Assembly (NCBI GenBank): GCA_964559075.1
Contig: CAZLGJ010000010.1
Location: 1 to 35,409 of the forward strand
Direction: 5' to 3'
Length of the DNA stretch: 35,409 bases
Origin: Opacimonas sp964559075
GTDB lineage: Bacteria; Pseudomonadota; Gammaproteobacteria; Enterobacterales; Alteromonadaceae
The notes beneath the pieces were generated by a model. It saw only the letters and a list, made by a program, of their open reading frames with translations. It ran no database searches and had not been told where the DNA came from. Shown here in pieces: positions 8,856 to 17,324 of the stretch (positions are counted from its first letter, which is position 1; the number at the start of each line of letters is the position of its first letter). The position numbers and the translations under genes are program-made.

Positions 8856-9590
8856 ATGAGTGAACAGCCAGCGTTTTCACCTAAGCTAGAAAAGAGTATT
8901 AGTATTTTGTTCTTACTCGTGGTCTGCGCTGGCTTGTTATTTGGTGCGTTTGCCTTACATCAATGGATGCAAGACGAACAAAAAGTGCCAATTCGACAAA
9001 TTACAATATTGGGTAACACTGAATATTTGGATAACGAGGCATTAGTTCAACATATCCAATCGGTGCATACAGAGAGCTTTTTTGCGACCGATGTTGATGC
9101 TGTATACGCAACCTTGATGCAACAGCCTTGGGTCTATCAGGCCTCGGTGCGAAAAAAATGGCCAGATACCCTGATTGTATTTGTGGTTGAACAAGCACCG
9201 TTGGCAAATTGGAATGCCGATCAGTTAGTGAATCGCGACGGGGTGAGTTTTTCGGGGAATATTCAGATAGCACATTTACCGGATATGTTTGGCCCTAATG
9301 GTTCTGAAAAAACCGCACTAGCCGGTCTGCAGGCGATGCAGCGGTTGTTAGCCATGCATGAATTAGAAGTGTCGAGTCTATTGCTCACAGAGCGATTTGC
9401 TTGGCAAGTTGAACTAACTAATGGGATAACTTTGAACCTTGGACGGCAAGAGTTTATTGCCCGAGTTCAACGCTTTGTGAGTTTATATCCGTTGTTAATG
9501 GAAACGGAACAATCAATACAGTATGTTGACCTGCGCTATGATACCGGAGCTGCGGTAAGGTGGCGAACAGCGCAAGTTAATGCATCATAA
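8856..9590 (+). CDS. ftsQ: Cell division protein FtsQ
   Basis: FtsQ is a bitopic divisome protein linking early and late division proteins through its periplasmic domain. From the ATG at 8856 the product is 244 residues: a short cytoplasmic part, a membrane helix at about residues 16-37, then a POTRA domain beginning with VPIRQITILGNTEYL and the beta domain with QPWVYQASVRKKWPDTL and ANWNADQLVNRDGVSF. An upstream TTG at 8835 is in frame but less plausible; GAG lies just ahead of the ATG at 8856. The order ddl-ftsQ-ftsA is typical. The family diverges at sequence level, but POTRA features and position agree. Confidence 0.95.
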   Translation: MSEQPAFSPKLEKSISILFLLVVCAGLLFGAFALHQWMQDEQKVPIRQITILGNTEYLDNEALVQHIQSVHTESFFATDVDAVYATLMQQPWVYQASVRKKWPDTLIVFVVEQAPLANWNADQLVNRDGVSFSGNIQIAHLPDMFGPNGSEKTALAGLQAMQRLLAMHELEVSSLLLTERFAWQVELTNGITLNLGRQEFIARVQRFVSLYPLLMETEQSIQYVDLRYDTGAAVRWRTAQVNAS

Positions 9591-9608
9591 CGGGAATGGT
9601 TTAGGATA

Positions 9609-10841
9609 ATGGCGAAAACAGAATTACCAGGCGGGCTCATTGTAGGCCTTGATGTCGGTACTTACAGTATTAAAGCCGTACTAGGAGAAACGCTAGCGGA
9701 CGGCAACATTAATGTTCTCGGTGTGGGCAATCACGTCGTGAAAGGCATGGATAAAGGCGGAGTCAATGATCTCAACTTAGTATCCGATGCCATGCGCAGA
9801 GCCATCAATGAGATGGAACTAATGGCAGATTGCCGCACATCATCGGTGATGTTAGCAATCACTGGGCGACATATAGGGTGTCAAAATGAGCACGGAATGA
9901 TTGCGATCAATCATCAGGAAGTTGATCAGGATGATGTTGATCATGTGATACACGCTGCACGTTCGGTACCAATCGCAGCAGAACGACGCATCTTGCATGT
10001 GTTGCCGCAAGAGTACACAGTTGATGTGCAGGAAGGTGTTAAAAACCCCCTAGGTATGTCCGGCGTACGCATGGAAGTCAACGTACACATGATTACCTGT
10101 GCTGACGATATGGCCAAAAACTTTGAAAAATGTACCGACCGTTCGCAACTGCAGGTGGATTCACTGGTGTTTTCAGCATTAGCAGCAAGTCATTCAGTAT
10201 TGACTGAGGACGAAAAAGAGCTTGGAGTATGTGTCGTCGACATTGGTGCGGGAACGGCTGATATTACTATTTTTACTGATGGCGTAGTACGTAACTCAGG
10301 GGTTATTCCGATTGGTGGTAATCAAATTACCAATGATATTGCCAAAATATTTCGCACCCCAATTAATCATGCCGAGACCATCAAAGTTAAGCATGCTTGT
10401 GCGTTAAAAGACATGGTCAATATGGAAGAAACGATCGTAGTACCAAGTGTAGGAGGGCGCGAAGATCGCACAATGGCCAGACACACGCTTGCTGAGGTGA
10501 TTGAGCCGCGTTTTCACGAAATCTTAGAACTGGTCAACGAACACATTCAAAACAGCGGGTTTGCCGATCAAATTGCCGCAGGCATCGTCTTGACAGGTGG
10601 CACGAGTAAAATGGCGGGAGCCCTTGAATTTGCTGGGCATGTGTTTAATTTGCCGGTGCGCTTGGGGTACCCGATGCGCATTAAAGGTTTGACCGATTAT
10701 GTGAATGATCCGACGTATTCCGTCGCGATCGGTTTGTTGCACTATGGCAAGGAAGCAACAGCGGATACACAAGTAGTTCAAAAAGGCTCCGAAGAGGGCA
10801 TTTTTCATCGAATAAAAGCGTGGTTTAAAGGCGAATTTTAA
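9609..10841 (+). CDS. ftsA: Cell division protein FtsA
   Basis: FtsA is the actin-like ATPase that tethers FtsZ to the membrane and recruits later division proteins. The 410-residue product has the phosphate-1 motif GLDVGTYSIKA at about residues 13-23, the 1C insertion domain, VVDIGAGTADITIF (phosphate 2) and VLTGGTSKM (adenosine region). At the very C-terminus the amphipathic GIFHRIKAWFKGEF is the expected membrane-targeting helix. Spacing of 18 bases from ftsQ suggests co-transcription. The 44-base gap to ftsZ contains TATACT at 10854-10859, a possible minus-10 element without a convincing minus-35. Confidence 0.97.
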   Translation: MAKTELPGGLIVGLDVGTYSIKAVLGETLADGNINVLGVGNHVVKGMDKGGVNDLNLVSDAMRRAINEMELMADCRTSSVMLAITGRHIGCQNEHGMIAINHQEVDQDDVDHVIHAARSVPIAAERRILHVLPQEYTVDVQEGVKNPLGMSGVRMEVNVHMITCADDMAKNFEKCTDRSQLQVDSLVFSALAASHSVLTEDEKELGVCVVDIGAGTADITIFTDGVVRNSGVIPIGGNQITNDIAKIFRTPINHAETIKVKHACALKDMVNMEETIVVPSVGGREDRTMARHTLAEVIEPRFHEILELVNEHIQNSGFADQIAAGIVLTGGTSKMAGALEFAGHVFNLPVRLGYPMRIKGLTDYVNDPTYSVAIGLLHYGKEATADTQVVQKGSEEGIFHRIKAWFKGEF

Positions 10842-10885
10842 AAATATATCAGGTATACTATTCCTAATACATTGGAGAGCAGAAA

Positions 10886-12275
10886 ATGTTTGAATTAATC
10901 GAAGACGATAGCACTGAAGCGGTTATTAAAGTCATCGGCGTTGGCGGTGGTGGCGGCAATGCCGTGGAGCACATGGTCAGCAACAAAATTGAAGGCGTTG
11001 AGTTTATTGCAGTCAACACTGATGCTCAAGTACTCAAAAAATCTAACGCAGATACTATTTTACAGATCGGTAACAACGTGACCAAAGGTCTTGGTGCCGG
11101 TGCGGATCCCAACGTCGGCCGTGAAGCCGCACATGAAGACCGGGAAACTATTCGCCAAGCCATCGACGGCGCAGATATGGTCTTTATTACTGCCGGTATG
11201 GGTGGTGGTACCGGAACGGGCGCTGCACCGGTCATTGCCCGCATGGCGAAAGAGCAAGGCATTCTCACCGTTTCTGTCGTGACCAAGCCGTTCCACTTTG
11301 AGGGTACGCATCGCATGAAGCTGGCCGAAAATGGGCTAGAAAATTTACAGCGCTATGTCGATACGATGATTGTGATTCCAAACCAGAATCTCTTCCGTAT
11401 TGCTAATGAGAAAACCACCTTTGCCGATGCCTTCCGTATGGCGGATGAGGTGCTGCATAGTGGNNNNNNNNNNGGGTGGTGGTACCGGTACCGGTGCTGC
11501 ACCAGAAGTGGCAAAAATAGCCCGAGAAATGGGCATTTTGAGCGTTGCAGTAGTCACACGTCCATTCCCATTTGAAGGCAAGAAGCGTAACGGCTATGCA
11601 TCTCAAGGCATTGATGAACTTGCTAAACACGTCGATTCGTTGATTACTATCCCCAACGAAAAATTGCTCAAAGTACTGGGCAAAGGCACGCCGTTATTAA
11701 AGGCGTTTGAAGCTGCCAATGACGTATTGCTTGGCTCTGTTCGCGGTATCGCCGAACTCATCACGACTGAAGGTCTGGTAAATGTCGACTTTGCAGATGT
11801 CAAAACCGTGATGTCAGAAATGGGTACGGCCATGATGGGTACTGGTTCTGCACGTGGTGAAGATCGCGCTGAGGAAGCCGCAGAGCAAGCGATTGCCTGT
11901 CCATTACTTGAAGATATTGATCTGACCGGTGCCAAAGGTATCTTGGTTAATATCACTGCAGGTCCTGATTTTGCGATTGACGAGTATGAGACCGTTGGTA
12001 ACGCTGTCAAAGCGTTTGCTTCAGAAAATGCCACTGTGGTGGTCGGTACCGTTATTGACATGGAAATGACTGACGAAGTGCGCGTGACGGTTGTCGCAAC
12101 CGGCATTGGTACAGAACGTCCAGACATTTCATTGGTGCCCAATGAAGCGACCAAGACTACAAAAGTCGTCGGCGGCCCTGCTGCAACTGCACCAGAGCCA
12201 CAAAAAGCACCAGACGAAGATGAGTATTTGGATGTGCTAGATATTCCAGCATTCTTACGCCGTCAAGCTGATTGA
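10886..12275 (+). CDS. ftsZ: Cell division GTPase FtsZ, interrupted by an assembly gap with a chimeric left end
   Basis: FtsZ is the tubulin-like GTPase forming the division ring. The left part (10886-11463) starts MFELIEDD and carries GVGGGGGNAVEHM. The right part (11474-12275) starts within the GGGTGTG tubulin signature, continues through VDFADVKTVMSEMG and ends in DYLDIPAFLRRQAD-like sequence (DEYLDVLDIPAFLRRQAD), the ZipA/FtsA-binding tail. The left contig continues past GMGGGTGTGAAP for a further 88 codons with PFHFEG, IVIPNQNLFR and NEKTTFADAF, which are alphaproteobacterial FtsZ signatures. The right contig covers the same 88 codons with gammaproteobacterial sequence. Joining at the shared motif would give about 371 residues, a normal length. 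A strong GGAGAG ribosome site precedes the ATG. Confidence 0.93.
11215..11463 (+). other. Probable foreign (alphaproteobacterial-type) ftsZ sequence at a contig end
   Basis: This segment duplicates the gene region that is covered again after the gap. The 15-mer GGGTGGTGGTACCGG occurs at 11200-11214 and again at 11474-11488, and after it the two copies diverge. The encoded FHFEG, RYVDTMIVIPNQ and EKTTFADAFRMAD are typical of alphaproteobacterial FtsZ. The other copy has PFPFEGKK, HVDSLITIPNEKLLKVLG as in gammaproteobacteria. A wrong branch in assembly at a conserved motif explains this best. A real tandem duplication is unlikely but not excluded from sequence alone. Confidence 0.8.
11464..11473. 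other. Assembly gap of ten Ns inside ftsZ
   Basis: Ten undetermined bases join two contigs. Because the two sides cover the same 88 codons, the gap length is a placeholder: the true relation is an overlap of 264 bases at gene level, with the left copy probably foreign. Confidence 0.97.
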
Positions 12276-12293
12276 TCACAACGTAAATAACAA

Positions 12294-12322
12294 TTGACTG
12301 TTAACTGGTATGACCATATAAT
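12294..12322 (+). promoter_or_regulatory. Sigma70-type promoter for lpxC
   Basis: TTGACT at 12294-12299 and a perfect TATAAT at 12317-12322 are separated by 17 bases. They lie between the ftsZ stop and the lpxC start, placing a transcript start near 12329, about 20 bases before the ATG. This is close to consensus and the strongest promoter-like match in the dcw part of the window. Confidence 0.8.
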
Positions 12323-12348
12323 ATGCCGCCAGTTTTCAAGGGTTTAGT

Positions 12349-13263
12349 ATGATCAAACAACGCACTATCAAGCACGCAGTTCAAGAAACCGGTATTGGTT
12401 TGCACAAGGGCGCAAAAGTCACGATGACACTTCGTCCTGCGCCAGCCAATACGGGCATTATTTTTCGTCGGGTGGATCTCCAACCGCACGTCGATATTCC
12501 TGCGCGCGCGGATGCGGTCAAAGATACTGTATTGTGCACCTGCGTGAGCAACGCCGATGGCGTTGCTATTCATACTGTCGAACACCTTGTTTCTGCTCTC
12601 GCTGGCTTGGGCATTGATAACATTATCGTCGAAGTAAACAGTCATGAGTTACCCATTATGGATGGCAGCGCCAGTCCATTCATCTTTTTACTACAGTCTG
12701 CTGGCATAGATGAGTTAAATGCGCCAAAACAGTTTTTGCGCTTAACCAAGACAGTTCGTGTTGAAGAAGATGATAAGTGGGCAGAGCTTTGTCCACACAA
12801 CGGCTTCAAAGTCGATTTTAGGATTGATTTTGACCACCCGGTAATAAGCCAAACGCGCCAACACATGGTGCTGGATTTTAGCTCAGACTCCTATATTGAC
12901 CACGTTTCTCGCGCACGCACGTTTGGTTTTATGCGCGACCTTGAAACCATGAATGCGATGGATCTTGCACTTGGTGGCAGCATGAACAACGCCGTTGCAC
13001 TCGATGAATATCGAGTGCTCAACCCCGAGGGGTTGCGCTATGCTGATGAATTTTTGAAGCATAAAATTCTCGATGCCGTAGGTGATTTGTACTTAGGCGG
13101 TTATAGCATTATCGGTGAGCTTAAAGCCTATAAAACGGGGCACGGGCTAAATAACAAACTACTCAATGCGGTGATCAACGATCAATCGGCTTACGAGTTT
13201 GTGACCTACCGCGAAAACGAGTCGCCCATCGCTTACATCAACCCACTGCTGGCGCCTGTTTAA
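12349..13263 (+). CDS. lpxC: UDP-3-O-acyl-N-acetylglucosamine deacetylase LpxC
   Basis: LpxC is the zinc-dependent deacetylase catalysing the committed step of lipid A synthesis. The 304-residue product matches the E. coli length (305) and numbering: HTVEH gives Glu78 and zinc ligand His79, KHKILD gives His238 and Asp242, and TGHGLNN gives the catalytic His265. The N-terminal QRTIKHAVQETGIGLHKG is also typical. It has its own promoter just upstream and a ribosome site AAGGG at 12338-12342. Its presence indicates an outer membrane with lipid A. Its end is followed by a separate promoter for the next gene. Confidence 0.98.
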   Translation: MIKQRTIKHAVQETGIGLHKGAKVTMTLRPAPANTGIIFRRVDLQPHVDIPARADAVKDTVLCTCVSNADGVAIHTVEHLVSALAGLGIDNIIVEVNSHELPIMDGSASPFIFLLQSAGIDELNAPKQFLRLTKTVRVEEDDKWAELCPHNGFKVDFRIDFDHPVISQTRQHMVLDFSSDSYIDHVSRARTFGFMRDLETMNAMDLALGGSMNNAVALDEYRVLNPEGLRYADEFLKHKILDAVGDLYLGGYSIIGELKAYKTGHGLNNKLLNAVINDQSAYEFVTYRENESPIAYINPLLAPV

Positions 13264-13297
13264 GTCTTCTGTATCAGTCATTCGCAAGACGCAATAC

Positions 13298-13325
13298 TTG
13301 AATATTCTGGTGGTTCGTTTAGAAT
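13298..13325 (+). promoter_or_regulatory. Candidate sigma70 promoter for the M23 peptidase-secA transcript
   Basis: TTGAAT at 13298-13303 and TAGAAT at 13320-13325 are 16 bases apart, just before the M23 peptidase gene and after the lpxC stop. No clear terminator hairpin was seen between lpxC and this element, so read-through is also possible. Confidence 0.5.
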
Positions 13326-13356
13326 CGCTGTTTGATTGTTTTTTAGACTCGAGCTC

Positions 13357-14223
13357 ATGCGCTTCTCTATTCATTTTGAACACAATGGCAAGCTTTATCA
13401 ACGGCAGTTTTCTGTGCGCCGAGTGGTCAGTGTATTGATGTTACTCAGTCTGGTTGCCATTGTTTCAAGCCGAACCACGCAACTGCCACAAGAGCACGCT
13501 GCTCAAGTTCGTTATGTTAAACAAAGTTTAATTGAACAAGCGCAAGCCTTAGAGGCGATTCAGGGGCAAAGCGATCAAAAATTACAACTTTTAGTTGGTC
13601 AGATAAGCCAGATTCAAGCACAGCTATTGAGCATTGATGCGCAGCAACAGCAGATGGCTGAGGCGCTGGCCTTTTCTCTCACCGATACCAGTGTAGTGCC
13701 TCCAGCACTGCAGGTTGATGGAAGTGTCGACATCCTCCTCACCAGCATGCAAGATCGTCTGGATTATCAAATAAAACAGCTCTCAATTCTTGAAAATGTC
13801 TTTAACAATACCCATATCGAGACACAACAACGCATTTCTGGGCGCCCAATTACCAGTGGCTGGTTGTCTTCATATTACGGTATGCGAGATGATCCGTTTT
13901 CCGGTCGTCAAGCCATGCATAAAGGCATTGATTTTGCCGGTACTGAAGGAGACCCCGTAGTAGCTACTGCAGCAGGGGTAGTGACTTGGTCCGGTGAACG
14001 ATTTGGTTACGGCAATCTTGTCGAAATCAACCACGGTAACGGTTTATCAACCCGCTATGGCCACAACCACACGCTCAATGTTGTAGTGGGAGAAGTCGTT
14101 ACTAAAGGGCAAACGATTGCAACGATTGGCAACACAGGTCGTTCAACGGGCGCACATGTCCACTATGAAGTGATTAAACAGGGTAAACAAATTGATCCGC
14201 TCCCATTTGTTTACCGCAAATAA
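13357..14223 (+). CDS. Membrane-anchored M23/LytM-family peptidase
   Basis: This is a probable periplasmic peptidoglycan endopeptidase or LytM-type activator. From the ATG at 13357 the product is about 288 residues: a basic N-terminus, a single hydrophobic segment (VVSVLMLLSLVAIVSS), a Gln-rich coiled-coil stretch at about residues 45-150, and a C-terminal M23 domain. The domain has HKGIDFAG (zinc His and Asp), a GYGNLVEINHGNG core, RYGH and HVHYE (HxH), so it looks catalytically competent rather than degenerate like EnvC or NlpD. It precedes secA by 27 bases, where E. coli carries secM. I assign no gene symbol; specificity cannot be read from sequence. Confidence 0.88.
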   Translation: MRFSIHFEHNGKLYQRQFSVRRVVSVLMLLSLVAIVSSRTTQLPQEHAAQVRYVKQSLIEQAQALEAIQGQSDQKLQLLVGQISQIQAQLLSIDAQQQQMAEALAFSLTDTSVVPPALQVDGSVDILLTSMQDRLDYQIKQLSILENVFNNTHIETQQRISGRPITSGWLSSYYGMRDDPFSGRQAMHKGIDFAGTEGDPVVATAAGVVTWSGERFGYGNLVEINHGNGLSTRYGHNHTLNVVVGEVVTKGQTIATIGNTGRSTGAHVHYEVIKQGKQIDPLPFVYRK

Positions 14224-14250
14224 AAATAGTATTACGGAATCTTTTACAGC

Positions 14251-16929
14251 ATGTTTTCATCTATCGCACGCAAAATCTTTGGCAGTCGTAACGATCGTAT
14301 CCTTAAGCAAGTCAATAAGCGCGTTAAGCTCATTAACCAAAAAGAAGCAGAATACGAGGCGTTTTCAGACGCAGAACTAAAAGCCAAAACCGCCGAATTC
14401 AAAGAGGCGTTAGCCAACGGTAGTAGCCTTGATGCCATTTTAAATGATGCTTTTGCTGTAGTCAGAGAAGCCAGTAAGCGCGTGTATGGCATGCGTCACT
14501 TCGATGTGCAAATAACCGGCGGTATTATCTTACATGAAGGCAAAATCGCAGAGATGCGTACCGGGGAAGGTAAAACTCTGACCGCGACGACCGCAACCTA
14601 CCTAAATGCGCTGACGGGAAAAGGCGTACACGTAATAACCGTAAATGATTATTTGGCAACGCGTGACTCGGATACGCTGCGCCCACTGTTTGAATTTTTG
14701 GGATTGACCGTTGGCTGTAATATCCCGGGTATGTCGAATCAAGAAAAGGAAGCAGCCTATGCGTGTGATGTGACCTACGGCACCAACAATGAATTTGGTT
14801 TCGATTACTTGCGTGACAACATGGCATACAGCCCAGAGCACCGAGTACAGCGCGGTCTCTACCACGCCGTTATCGATGAAGTGGATTCAATTTTGATTGA
14901 TGAAGCGCGCACACCATTGATTATATCTGGTCAAGCTGAGGACAGTTCCGCACTTTATAAACAAATCAACGCCCTCATTCCTAAACTCGTCAAACAAGAC
15001 AAAGAAGATACCGAAGAGGAAGTGGGCGAAGGCCATTTCACGGTTGATGAAAAAGCCAAGCAGGTATTTTTGACCGAAAATGGCCAAATTTATGTTGAAG
15101 AGCTGATGTTTGAAGCTGGGATCCTCAAAGAAGGTGACTCGTTATTTGCTTCGGCCAATATAGCGCTATTGCAACATGTGAATGCTGCACTCAAGGCACA
15201 CAACATCTTTGTGAAAGATGTTGATTATATTGTCAAAGACGACGATATCGTCATTGTTGATGAACATACTGGTCGGACGATGGAAGGGCGTCGTTGGTCA
15301 GAAGGTCTGCATCAAGCAGTCGAGGCCAAAGAAGGCGTCAAGATCCATAATGAAAACCAGACGTTGGCATCGATCACTTTCCAAAATTACTTTCGCCTGT
15401 ACGAAAAACTCAGCGGCATGACGGGTACCGCCGACACTGAAGCCTTTGAATTCCAACAAATATATGGGTTAGAAACAGTGGTTATTCCCACCAATAAACC
15501 CATGATCCGCGATGACAAGTCAGATTTGATTTATCGTACTGCCAAAGAAAAGTATTTAGCCATTGTTGAGGATATTAAAGACTGCGTTAAACGTGGCCAG
15601 CCTGTACTTGTAGGTACGATTTCAATCGAAAACTCCGAGTTGCTCTCAAGCATTCTAAAGCAAGAAAAAATTAAGCATAAAGTGCTCAATGCCAAATTCC
15701 ATGCACAAGAAGCCGAAATTGTTGCCCAAGCGGGTATGCCAAGTGCTGTCACGATTGCGACCAACATGGCCGGTCGTGGCACGGACATTGTGCTTGGCGG
15801 GAACTTACAAACTGAACTTGAAGGTGTGACCGACGAAGCTAAACGCGAAAAGCTCACCCAAGCGTGGCAAGAACGTCATGCAGAAACACTCGCAGCCGGT
15901 GGATTACACATTATTGGTACTGAGCGTCACGAATCCCGTCGTATTGACAATCAGCTGCGCGGTCGTTCAGGCCGACAAGGCGATCCAGGTTCATCGCGCT
16001 TTTATCTATCCTTAGACGATCCCTTGATGCGTATCTTTGCCTCAGAAAAAATGGGTGCGATGATGCAGCGTTTAGGTATGGAAGAGGGCGAGGCAATTGA
16101 GCATCCATGGGTGACCCGTGCGATTGAAAATGCCCAGCGCAAAGTAGAAACACGCAATTTTGATATTCGTAAACAGCTGCTTGAGTATGATGATGTTGCC
16201 AATGATCAGCGTAAAGTCATTTATGAACAGCGTAACGAGCTGCTTGAAGACGGTGATGTAGGTGAAACGATTGCAGCGATTCGACACGATGTTGTCGATG
16301 AAACCATTAGTCAATATATTCCTCCTGAGTCGTTAGAAGAAATGTGGGACGTACCCGGTTTAGAAGAACGTCTGAAGGGCGATTTTCAAGTTGAACTCCC
16401 TATCCAGCAGTGGTTGGATGAAGACGATAAGCTCTTTGAAGAAAAACTCCGCGAAAAAATCCTTGGTGAAATTGAGCAAGCTTACCAAGCCAAGGTCGAC
16501 ATGGTGGGTGAAGATGTAATGCGTCAATTTGAAAAAGCCGTGATGTTGCAGAGTTTAGATAATCACTGGAAAGAGCATTTGGCCGCCATGGATTATTTGC
16601 GTCAGGGTATTCACTTAAGAGGATACGCGCAAAAGAATCCCAAGCAAGAATATAAGCGAGAGTCATTCGAACTGTTTTCTGCGATGTTAGAAAACCTCAA
16701 AGCAGAAGTCATCAGTTTATTATCAAAGGTCAAAGTACAAGCCCAAGAAGACGTTGATGAAGTCGAACGTCAGCGAGCCGCGCAAGCCGAGCAAGCCACT
16801 CAGACTAATGCTGACCAAGCCAAAGGCAGCGTCCGCGTTGGCAATCGCACCGAGCCCAAAGTGGGTCGCAACGATCCCTGCCCCTGTGGTTCTGGCAAGA
16901 AGTACAAGCACTGTCATGGTAAATTATAA
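14251..16929 (+). CDS. secA: Protein translocase ATPase SecA
   Basis: SecA is the ATPase motor driving protein export through SecYEG. The 892-residue protein is of normal length. Walker A is seen as MRTGEGKT at residues 102-109, the DEAD-type box as VIDEVDSILIDEAR, and NMAGRGTDIVLGG and GRSGRQGDPG in the second nucleotide-binding domain. The C-terminal zinc finger is intact (Cys877, Cys879, Cys888, His889), giving a SecB- and lipid-binding tail. A ribosome site (ACGGA) lies just upstream. The stop overlaps mutT by one base (TAATG). No SecM-like arrest peptide precedes it. Confidence 0.98.
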   Translation: MFSSIARKIFGSRNDRILKQVNKRVKLINQKEAEYEAFSDAELKAKTAEFKEALANGSSLDAILNDAFAVVREASKRVYGMRHFDVQITGGIILHEGKIAEMRTGEGKTLTATTATYLNALTGKGVHVITVNDYLATRDSDTLRPLFEFLGLTVGCNIPGMSNQEKEAAYACDVTYGTNNEFGFDYLRDNMAYSPEHRVQRGLYHAVIDEVDSILIDEARTPLIISGQAEDSSALYKQINALIPKLVKQDKEDTEEEVGEGHFTVDEKAKQVFLTENGQIYVEELMFEAGILKEGDSLFASANIALLQHVNAALKAHNIFVKDVDYIVKDDDIVIVDEHTGRTMEGRRWSEGLHQAVEAKEGVKIHNENQTLASITFQNYFRLYEKLSGMTGTADTEAFEFQQIYGLETVVIPTNKPMIRDDKSDLIYRTAKEKYLAIVEDIKDCVKRGQPVLVGTISIENSELLSSILKQEKIKHKVLNAKFHAQEAEIVAQAGMPSAVTIATNMAGRGTDIVLGGNLQTELEGVTDEAKREKLTQAWQERHAETLAAGGLHIIGTERHESRRIDNQLRGRSGRQGDPGSSRFYLSLDDPLMRIFASEKMGAMMQRLGMEEGEAIEHPWVTRAIENAQRKVETRNFDIRKQLLEYDDVANDQRKVIYEQRNELLEDGDVGETIAAIRHDVVDETISQYIPPESLEEMWDVPGLEERLKGDFQVELPIQQWLDEDDKLFEEKLREKILGEIEQAYQAKVDMVGEDVMRQFEKAVMLQSLDNHWKEHLAAMDYLRQGIHLRGYAQKNPKQEYKRESFELFSAMLENLKAEVISLLSKVKVQAQEDVDEVERQRAAQAEQATQTNADQAKGSVRVGNRTEPKVGRNDPCPCGSGKKYKHCHGKL

Positions 16930-17324
16930 TGTCGTCAGAAATTGATGTTGCTGTTGGTGTTATCCTGCGTGGCCAACAGTGTTTTGTCACCAAACGCGCA
17001 AGTGATCAGCATCAGGGCGACAAATGGGAGTTTCCCGGCGGCAAACTTGAAGGCGACGAAACGCCCTTTAATGCGCTTGTCAGAGAGTTACGCGAAGAAG
17101 TGGGGATTGCCATCTTAGATGGCGAAGCTCAGTTTGTGATTAGTTATGAATACCCTGAAAAAACCGTGCATCTGCATGTATTTTACGTACATTTGTTCAA
17201 CGGTGAGCCTGATTCTCAAGAAGGGCTCGAAGGGCGCTGGGTCGCATTTGATGAGTTGCCGTCTTTGTCATTCCCGGATGCTAACCAGCCCATTATCGAT
17301 AGTTTGCAGGCACTTACCAAATAA
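16929..17324 (+). CDS. mutT: 8-oxo-dGTP diphosphatase MutT (Nudix hydrolase)
   Basis: MutT removes oxidised dGTP from the nucleotide pool and so prevents A:T to C:G transversions. The 131-residue protein has the E. coli-like length and a complete Nudix box: GGKLEGDET-x7-RELREEVGI at about residues 37-60, with the catalytic glutamates. N-terminal AVGVILR and FVTKRASDQHQGDKWEFPGG match MutT. The secA-mutT order is conserved in Gammaproteobacteria. Its start shares a base with the secA stop. Its last 11 bases overlap the end of the convergent aspartoacylase gene, and I see no terminator hairpin between them. Confidence 0.95.
   Translation: MSSEIDVAVGVILRGQQCFVTKRASDQHQGDKWEFPGGKLEGDETPFNALVRELREEVGIAILDGEAQFVISYEYPEKTVHLHVFYVHLFNGEPDSQEGLEGRWVAFDELPSLSFPDANQPIIDSLQALTK

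Noticed and set aside
11603..12154. 183-codon open frame antisense to ftsZ
   Set aside because: It is a codon-phase shadow of a strongly conserved gene, with no ribosome site and low-complexity Ser/Thr/Ala composition.
10886..12275. A genuine internal tandem duplication in FtsZ, or a novel two-domain FtsZ
   Set aside because: The two copies carry signatures of different bacterial classes and meet at a scaffold gap. An assembly chimera explains this better than a real duplication.
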